NCBI GenBank assembly: GCA_035559995.1
Contig: DATMAM010000039.1
Coordinates: 166,848 to 230,847 of the forward strand
DNA: 64,000 nucleotides
Origin: DATMAM01 sp035559995
Lineage (GTDB): Bacteria; Desulfobacterota; Binatia; UBA9968
Direction: 5' to 3'
Numbering within the stretch: position 1 is the stretch's first letter; every line of letters begins with the position of its first letter. The translations under genes and the position numbers were made by a program. The notes below the pieces were generated by a model, which saw only the letters and a list, made by a program, of their open reading frames with translations, was not told where the DNA came from and did no database searches. Shown piece by piece: positions 56,794-64,000 of this stretch.

Positions 56794-59393
56794 ACGAGCG
56801 GTATCAGGCTCCGGCGATAGAAGAGAAGTGGCAGCGGCGCTGGGAGGCCGACGCGAGTTTTCGCGCCGTCGAGGACCCGAAGCGCCCGAAATATTATCTG
56901 CTGGAGATGTTTCCCTACCCTTCCGGCCGCATTCACATGGGGCACGTGCGCAACTACTCCATCGGCGATGTCGTTGCGCGCTACAAAAAAATGAGGGGCT
57001 ACAACGTGCTCCACCCGATGGGCTGGGACGCTTTTGGCCTGCCGGCGGAAAACGCCGCCATCGAGCGCGGCATCCACCCGGAGAGCTGGACGCGGGAAAA
57101 TATCGCCTACATGAAGGCGCAGCTCAAACGAATGGGGCTCGCTTACGACTGGACGCGCGAGCTGGCGACGTGCGAGCCCGAGTACTACCGCTGGAACCAG
57201 TGGATCTTCCTCAAGCTCTACGAGCGCGGCCTGGCGTACAAGAAAAGCTCTTCGGTCAACTGGTGCCCGTCGTGCGAGACCGTACTGGCCAACGAGCAGG
57301 TCGTCGATGGCGGCTGCTGGCGCTGCGAAACGCCGGTGCTGCAGAAGGAGCTGGAGCAGTGGTTCTTTCGGATCACGAGCTACGCCGAAGAGCTGCTCGC
57401 CGATCTGGAACGCCTGACGGGATGGCCCGAGAAGGTCGTCACCATGCAGCGCAACTGGATCGGCCGATCGGTCGGCGCCGAGATCCTTTTTCCGCTCGTC
57501 GGCCGGGAGGGGGCGCTGCGGGTATTTACGACGCGCGCGGATACCGTTTTCGGCGCCACGTTCGTCTCGCTCGCGGTCGAGCACCCGCTGGCGCTGGAGA
57601 TCGCGCGCGGGACGCCGCAGGAGCAAGCGGTGAGGGAATTCATCGAACGCACGCGAAAGGCAAACCCGCTCCGCCGCGGCGAGGACGAAGCCGAGAAGGA
57701 AGGGGTCTTTACCGGGGCCTGGTGCACCAACCCGTTTACCGCAGAGCGCATTCCGGTCTATCTCGCCAATTTTGTTTTGATGGAGTACGGCACGGGCGCG
57801 GTCATGGCGGTGCCCGCGCACGACCAAAGGGACTTTGAATTTGCCCGCAAATACGGCCTGCCGATCCGGGTCGTCGTCCAGCCGCAAGACGGGACGCTCG
57901 AGGCGTCGACGCTGGCGGCGGCCTACGTCGAAGACGGCACGATGGTCGATAGCGGCGTCTTCACGGGCCTTCCGAGCGCTCTCGGCCGCGACAAGATCGC
58001 GGCTTTTCTCGAGGAGAAAGGCTGGGGCAAGGCGGCCGTTCGCTACCGCCTGCGCGATTGGGGCATCTCGCGCCAGCGCTACTGGGGAACCCCGATTCCG
58101 ATCGTCTACTGCGATGGGTGCGGCATCGTGCCGGTGCCGGAGCGGGATTTGCCCGTCACCCTGCCGCGCGACGTGCCGTTTACCGGCAAAGGCGGCTCGC
58201 CGCTCGCAGAGAACGAAAGCTTTGTCAAGGTCGCGTGCCCGAAGTGCGGCGGTAAGGCGCGGCGCGAAACCGACACGATGGACACCTTTGTCGACTCGTC
58301 GTGGTACTTTTTGCGCTTCACCTCGCCGGCGTCCGATGCCGCGCCTTTCGCGCCGGAAAAAGCGCGCTACTGGATGCCGGTCGATCAGTATATCGGCGGC
58401 ATCGAGCACGCCGTGCTTCATCTTCTCTACGCGCGTTTTTTCACCAAGGCGCTGCGCGATCTCGGCCTGATTGAGGCCGGCGAGCCGTTCGCCAATCTGC
58501 TGACCCAGGGGATGGTGTGCAAGGAGACTTATCGCTGCGCGGAGCACGGCTGGCTCCTCCCTGCGGAACTCGACGGCTCCGAGAGGGAGGGGTGGCGCTG
58601 CCCCGAGTGCGGCCGCGCGGTCGTCCGGGGCCGCGTGGAAAAGATGTCCAAGTCGAAAAAGAACATTGTCGATCCCGAAGACTTGATCGCGGCTTACGGC
58701 GCGGATACCGCCCGCCTGTTCACGTTGTTTGCCGCGCCGCCGGAAAAAGATCTCGAGTGGAGCGATCAGGGGGTCGAGGGCGCTTACCGCTTTTTGAGCC
58801 GCCTGTGGCGCTTCGTCGCGCAAAACCAGGAGGCGCTCGTCTCGGCCACCGGCGATATCGTCCTCGAGGGACAGCCGTTGCCCGAGGAGCTGCGCGCGCT
58901 CCGGCGGCAGATTCACCGCACGATCAAAAGGGTGACCAACGATATCGAAGAGAGGTTTCACTTCAACACCGCGATCGCCGCGGTCATGGAGCTTTTGAAT
59001 GCGCTGAGCTCATCGGCCGCGGCGGCGATGAAGATGCCGGGCGGACGAGCGCTCGTGAAGGGCGGGGCGGAAACGATCGTACAATTGCTCTATCCTTTTG
59101 TGCCGCACATCGCGAGCGAGCTCTGGGAGTGCCTCGGGCATGCTGAGGGCCTCGAAGCGGCGTCGTGGCCCACTTATCTTTCGCGCGCGCTCGAGGAGGC
59201 GGAGCTCAACATCGTGGTGCAAGTGAACGGCAAGGTACGGAGTCGAATCTCGGTTCCCGCCGACGCGGGCGCCGAGCTGATTGAAAACGAGGCGCTCTCG
59301 GACCCGCGGGTGCGCGGGTTCATTCGCTCGCGGCCCGTGCGCCGCGTCGTGCAGGTCCCGCGACGGCTGGTGAACATCGTCGTCGAGGAATAG
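56790..59393 (+). CDS. leuS: leucyl-tRNA synthetase
   Basis: 867 residues, standard for bacterial LeuRS. The HIGH-type motif is in PSGRIHMGHVRNYSIGD, the zinc-binding insert in VNWCPSCETVLANEQ, the CP1 editing domain around GAVMAVPAHDQRDFEFARKY with its conserved TTRAD-type stretch (FTTRADTVFGATF), and KMSKSKKNIVDPEDLI is the KMSKS loop. It charges tRNA-Leu in the cytoplasm. ATG overlaps nusB by 4 bases. Confidence 0.97.
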   Translation: MNERYQAPAIEEKWQRRWEADASFRAVEDPKRPKYYLLEMFPYPSGRIHMGHVRNYSIGDVVARYKKMRGYNVLHPMGWDAFGLPAENAAIERGIHPESWTRENIAYMKAQLKRMGLAYDWTRELATCEPEYYRWNQWIFLKLYERGLAYKKSSSVNWCPSCETVLANEQVVDGGCWRCETPVLQKELEQWFFRITSYAEELLADLERLTGWPEKVVTMQRNWIGRSVGAEILFPLVGREGALRVFTTRADTVFGATFVSLAVEHPLALEIARGTPQEQAVREFIERTRKANPLRRGEDEAEKEGVFTGAWCTNPFTAERIPVYLANFVLMEYGTGAVMAVPAHDQRDFEFARKYGLPIRVVVQPQDGTLEASTLAAAYVEDGTMVDSGVFTGLPSALGRDKIAAFLEEKGWGKAAVRYRLRDWGISRQRYWGTPIPIVYCDGCGIVPVPERDLPVTLPRDVPFTGKGGSPLAENESFVKVACPKCGGKARRETDTMDTFVDSSWYFLRFTSPASDAAPFAPEKARYWMPVDQYIGGIEHAVLHLLYARFFTKALRDLGLIEAGEPFANLLTQGMVCKETYRCAEHGWLLPAELDGSEREGWRCPECGRAVVRGRVEKMSKSKKNIVDPEDLIAAYGADTARLFTLFAAPPEKDLEWSDQGVEGAYRFLSRLWRFVAQNQEALVSATGDIVLEGQPLPEELRALRRQIHRTIKRVTNDIEERFHFNTAIAAVMELLNALSSSAAAAMKMPGGRALVKGGAETIVQLLYPFVPHIASELWECLGHAEGLEAASWPTYLSRALEEAELNIVVQVNGKVRSRISVPADAGAELIENEALSDPRVRGFIRSRPVRRVVQVPRRLVNIVVEE

Positions 59394-59409
59394 CTTACGC
59401 GCCACAAAC

Positions 59410-60003
59410 ATGCTCGACCCGAGAAAGATCGTCGCCTGGTTCATCGTCGCAGCCTGCGGTTGCGGCGGCTGCGGCTATGAGTTCGCCCGCAGGGACGGCG
59501 GGCTTTTCAAGGGCATAAAGACGCTCCACGTCGAACCGTTCGTCAATCGCACGCGCCTGGTGGGCCTCGAGTGGGAGGTGACCAACGCGCTCAAGAGCGA
59601 GCTTTACGCCAGCGGCGCTCCCCGGGTCGTAAGCCGCGTGGAAGAAGCGGACGCCGTTTTGACGGGCATCGTCCGTTCCCTGGAGACGCGCGTCGCCGCG
59701 GTCAACGAGCACGACGAAGTTCTGCTCTATGATACGACCTTGGTCGTGGACGTGAATCTCAGGGGGCGCAACCCCGATAAGCCCATCTGGCGCGGGCAGA
59801 TGAGACTAACGGAGACTCACAGCGGCTCGCGCGGCGCGGTGGTGATCAGCTCGACGGAATTCAAACAGGGCACTCTGAACCCGTCCGACGTGCGGCAGTT
59901 CACCGATATCCAGCTCACCGAGGCGATGGCCGCAGGCACGCGCGAGCGGCTCATGCGCCGCTTCGCGGCACAAATGCATCAGCGGCTGATCGACGCTTTC
60001 TGA
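59410..60003 (+). CDS. lptE: LPS-assembly lipoprotein LptE
   Basis: 197 residues; a short lipoprotein signal (KIVAWFIVAACGCGG with Cys21) leads into GYEFARRDGGLFKGIKTLHV, then EPFVNRTRLVGLEWEVTNAL, the typical LptE/RlpB start. LptE plugs LptD in the outer membrane and helps place lipopolysaccharide. Position after leuS is the standard one; holA (DNA polymerase III delta), which usually follows, is absent and rpsT converges instead, only 5 bases away. Confidence 0.88.
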   Translation: MLDPRKIVAWFIVAACGCGGCGYEFARRDGGLFKGIKTLHVEPFVNRTRLVGLEWEVTNALKSELYASGAPRVVSRVEEADAVLTGIVRSLETRVAAVNEHDEVLLYDTTLVVDVNLRGRNPDKPIWRGQMRLTETHSGSRGAVVISSTEFKQGTLNPSDVRQFTDIQLTEAMAAGTRERLMRRFAAQMHQRLIDAF

Positions 60004-60008
60004 TCGGT

Positions 60009-60302
60009 TCAGCTTGCGGGGGTGGCGGTTTCAGGACTTTGGGCCAACAGATGCACGCGTCGGGCCAGACGCGCGATGGTGCGCGAAGCGGTGTTGCGTT
60101 TGAGCACGCCTTTGCTGACGGCCTTGTCGAGGGCCCGAGTCGCTTCCCTAAGCTCACTGACCGCGGCTTCGCGGTTGTTGCCCGCGATGGCGGTTCGCAC
60201 CTTCTTGACGAGCGTCCTCAAGGTCGACTTGACGTGCTGGTTCCTGCGCCTGCGCTTGAGACTCTGGCGGTGTCTTTTGACCGCCGATTTATGCTGTGCC
60301 AA
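60009..60302 (-). CDS. rpsT: 30S ribosomal protein S20
   Basis: 97 residues; MAQHKSAVKRHRQSLKRRRR and SKGVLKRNTASRTIARLARR are typical of S20, a helical-bundle 16S rRNA-binding protein. GGAGG lies 8 bases before ATG 60302. In convergent orientation to lptE. Tail of about 10 residues (AQSPETATPAS) is longer than in E. coli. Confidence 0.96.
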   Translation of the reverse strand: MAQHKSAVKRHRQSLKRRRRNQHVKSTLRTLVKKVRTAIAGNNREAAVSELREATRALDKAVSKGVLKRNTASRTIARLARRVHLLAQSPETATPAS

Positions 60303-60329
60303 TCGAAGCCTCCTAGAGAAGTGAAAGCT

Positions 60330-60358
60330 TTCCTAACATCCGCTTGCGCGCGAGTCAA
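60330..60358 (-). promoter_or_regulatory. possible sigma-70 promoter of rpsT
   Basis: On the minus strand TTGACT (60358-60353), 17 bases, TAGGAA (60335-60330), about 27 bases before ATG 60302. The remaining gap to 60,680 (about 320 bases, GC-rich) holds nothing I can support. Confidence 0.45.
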
Positions 60359-60682
60359 ACGATAAGCGGCCGGAGAGCGCGTTAACGGGATTGGTTCAAA
60401 ACTGCTCGAGTTGGCGCGCTTTTTGGCGACTGCCACATGGGCAAGTCGTTGGCGGCCGCGATTTTCCGCGTTTCTGTCTGGCCGCGAACTTACTTCTCCA
60501 CAGGTTACGAGCAGCCGACGTGGGAACGGCGGGTCTTTCGCGGCGCGGCTTGGCGGGCGCTCGAGGGTTCGCCCGCCGCCAGAGCGTCCCAAGCTCGTCC
60601 GCATGCCGCGCCGGAGCGCTTGGCCGGTACGCAAGTTTGCCCGCGCCACGCCATTTTTACCGCCGTTTTCCCCGAAAGTGCC

Positions 60683-60713
60683 TTGAAACTCAAGGTCACT
60701 TGTGCAATACAAT
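60683..60713 (+). promoter_or_regulatory. possible sigma-70 promoter of the small lipoprotein gene
   Basis: TTGAAA at 60683-60688, a 19-base spacer and a good TACAAT at 60708-60713; the spacer is long. About 50 bases before ATG 60763. Confidence 0.4.
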
Positions 60714-60762
60714 GAAGCCAGCCGAGAGATTCTTTGGCAAAGACTTGAAAGGAGGTGAGAAG

Positions 60763-60996
60763 ATGGGAAAACGGGTTGTTGTTTGGTCGATGGGTGCTTT
60801 CTTAGCTTTGACCGTGACCTTTGCAGGTTGCAAGAAAAAAGAGGAACCGCCGCCACCGCCGCCGGCTCCATCAGCTCCGGCAGCCCCGAGCGGGCCTGAG
60901 ACGCCGGGCTCAACGGCTCCGGCTCCGGGAGGCGCTGAACAGACGCAGCCGCCTGCTCCAACGGAAGAAAAGAAGATGGAAGAGAAAAAGGGATGA
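60763..60996 (+). CDS. small proline-rich lipoprotein
   Basis: 77 residues from ATG 60763 with AAAGGAGGTGAGAAG, one of the strongest ribosome-binding sites in the window. A signal (MGKRVVVWSMGAFLALTVTF) ends in AGC with lipidation at Cys23, directly followed by KKKEEPPPPPPAPSAPAAPS; the rest is Pro/Ala/Gly/Glu-rich and ends in EEKKMEEKKG. It has no folded domain and looks like a short lipid-anchored spacer or envelope protein. Own promoter and a perfect terminator make it a single highly expressed gene. Confidence 0.75.
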   Translation: MGKRVVVWSMGAFLALTVTFAGCKKKEEPPPPPPAPSAPAAPSGPETPGSTAPAPGGAEQTQPPAPTEEKKMEEKKG

Positions 60997-61047
60997 CGCA
61001 GCGACCCAAGTAAACGTTCGCCAGTCGCATCCCGCTTTATCTTCGAG

Positions 61048-61078
61048 AAAAGGGGAAGGATCAAACCTTCCCCTTTTT
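61048..61078 (+). terminator. rho-independent terminator after the lipoprotein gene
   Basis: AAAAGGGGAAGG and CCTTCCCCTTTT pair over 12 bases with a 6-base loop and end in a T run. A complete intrinsic terminator, 21 bases before the tatC start. Confidence 0.9.
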
Positions 61079-61098
61079 GTATCCGGCGCACCGCCTCG

Positions 61099-61827
61099 AT
61101 GGCAAACGAGGTCTACCTAACTTTCACGGAGCATCTGGAGGAGCTGCGCTGGTGTCTGGTCAAATCGCTGTGCGCGGTTTTTGTCGGCTTCGTCGCGGCC
61201 TATTTTTTCGTGGACGAAATTTTTTCTTTTATGGCGATGCCTCTCCGAACGGCTCTCGGCCCCGACCGTAGCTTGATCGGCACGGGGGTCACGGAGGCCT
61301 TCTTCTTGGAAATCAAGGTCGCCCTTGTCGCGGGGCTCTTCGGTGCCAGCCCGGCCGTCTTTTATCAGATCTGGCGCTTCATCGCGCCGGGCCTGCGTCC
61401 GGAAGAGAAAAGGCTCGTCGTGCCTTTTGTGGTTTTTGCTTCGCTTTTTTTTGTCGGCGGCGCCTATTTTTGCTACCGCGCCGTTCTGCCGCTCGCCTTC
61501 GCCTATCTGGTGGAGCAGTTCCACACGCTGGGCGTGGCGCCGGAGATCCGGATCGGCGAGTATTTCACGTTTTTTTTCCGCATGCTCTTGGCTTTCGGCA
61601 TCACTTTCGAGCTGCCGGTTTTCACTTTCTTTTTCGTGCGCCTCGGCATTTGGGATTACCGTTTTCTCTGGCGCCAGTTTCGCTACGCTATCCTCGTCAT
61701 TTTTGTCTTGGCCGCGATGCTCACGCCGGGTCCCGATGTCGTCTCGCAGATTATGCTAGCGGTGCCGCTGACCGTGCTCTATCTGGTGAGCATCGGCGTC
61801 GCTTACCTGTGGCGTAGGAAGGAATAA
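61099..61827 (+). CDS. tatC: Sec-independent protein translocase TatC
   Basis: 242 residues with six membrane segments. FTEHLEELRWCLVKSLCAVF is the conserved N-terminal Tat-substrate-recognition segment, EIKVALVAGLFGASPAVFYQ and WRFIAPGLRPEEKR hold the first periplasmic/cytoplasmic loops, and AMLTPGPDVVSQIMLAVPLT the conserved C-terminal one. It is the inner-membrane receptor for twin-arginine substrates such as PhoD at 34.5 kb. tatA/tatB are not adjacent. The start ATG 61099 has a weak ribosome-binding site. Confidence 0.94.
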   Translation: MANEVYLTFTEHLEELRWCLVKSLCAVFVGFVAAYFFVDEIFSFMAMPLRTALGPDRSLIGTGVTEAFFLEIKVALVAGLFGASPAVFYQIWRFIAPGLRPEEKRLVVPFVVFASLFFVGGAYFCYRAVLPLAFAYLVEQFHTLGVAPEIRIGEYFTFFFRMLLAFGITFELPVFTFFFVRLGIWDYRFLWRQFRYAILVIFVLAAMLTPGPDVVSQIMLAVPLTVLYLVSIGVAYLWRRKE

Positions 61828-61847
61828 GTTGTGAAGGAGGAAATCTC

Positions 61848-63863
<2,016 letters not shown>

Positions 63864-64000
63864 GAGCCTGTCTGAGAAATGATCGATGGAAGAGTTAAAT
63901 TGCGTTTTTGAAGACCGGCTCGATGATATCGGCTGATGAACGGGTGATCTAAAGCAGCGGAAATGTGGATTTTCGGCCTACGAGCGATCTTTTCCCAGCT
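63864..64000. other. window end; possible insertion-sequence terminus
   Basis: Immediately after the hppA stop comes GAGCCTGTCTGAGAAATGAT, which resembles the terminal inverted repeat of some insertion sequences (GAGCCTGTCxGAGAA type), followed by AT-richer sequence. The window ends before any transposase could be seen. No gene is supported here. Confidence 0.25.

Overview
The window is a GC-rich chromosomal segment from a Gram-negative bacterium. Lipid-anchored outer-membrane factor, LptE, periplasmic adaptor and lipoprotein genes show the double membrane. The block rpmF-plsX-fabD-fabG-acpP-rpiB-glyA-nrdR-ribD-ribE-ribBA-ribH-nusB-leuS-lptE follows the order I associate with deltaproteobacteria of the Geobacter type. 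The left half carries UbiD, CoA-ligase, crotonase, NMT1-type binding-protein and thiamine-diphosphate enzyme genes, a mix I associate with uncultured soil or subsurface lineages such as Binatia/Desulfobacterota-like or Rokubacteria-like groups. The taxonomic placement is inference from gene order and content only.

Layout. 1-0.74 kb: end of a CO-dehydrogenase-type FAD-subunit gene and a CoxG gene. 0.9-2.4 kb: a lipoprotein with an HEXXH motif, a broken HAMP-kinase fragment and two hairpin repeats. 2.5-10.7 kb: UbiD decarboxylase, a heme-oxygenase-fold protein, crotonase, HMG-CoA-lyase-like enzyme, ADP-forming acyl-CoA synthetase and a solute-binding protein, probably a catabolic cluster. 10.7-19.9 kb: the most striking region. 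It has four near-consensus sigma-54 promoters (two match TGGCAC-N5-TTGC exactly), three of them with a shared upstream inverted-repeat motif. They would drive (i) a thioredoxin-fold protein whose redox motif is interrupted by an in-frame TGA followed by a SECIS-like hairpin (a predicted selenoprotein), (ii) two small proteins, (iii) a STAS-like protein and a conserved small protein, and (iv) an RND efflux operon in which the inner-membrane pump and the outer-membrane lipoprotein channel are one continuous reading frame. 20-28 kb: a decayed VapBC-like locus, bicupin, aldehyde dehydrogenase, crotonase, MFS exporter, polysaccharide deacetylase and a protein of unknown function. 28-30 kb: an AT-richer island with transposase and MITE-like remnants.

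30-40 kb: a binding protein fused to LysM, an M20 peptidase, a half-size permease, PhoD phosphatase, a ThDP enzyme, 5-formyl-THF cyclo-ligase, QueG and a YbgC-type thioesterase. 40.3-46.3 kb (minus strand): an HtrA-PDZ protein lacking the whole catalytic triad, a YhcC-type radical SAM protein, and a four-gene GldA/GldF/GldG/DUF4340 ABC-transport operon with an almost leaderless sigma-70 promoter. 46.4-60 kb (plus strand): the long housekeeping operon. It lacks fabH and fabF, and its RibBA has a RibB half that has lost most catalytic residues while the GTP cyclohydrolase II half looks intact. 60-64 kb: rpsT, a small lipoprotein, tatC and a K+-dependent-type membrane pyrophosphatase.

The best candidate for a little-described system is the 10.7-19.9 kb sigma-54 module: a selenocysteine thioredoxin, small proteins, a STAS-like protein and a pump-channel fusion, apparently under one unknown enhancer-binding protein. 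No rRNA, tRNA or CRISPR array was recognised by eye.
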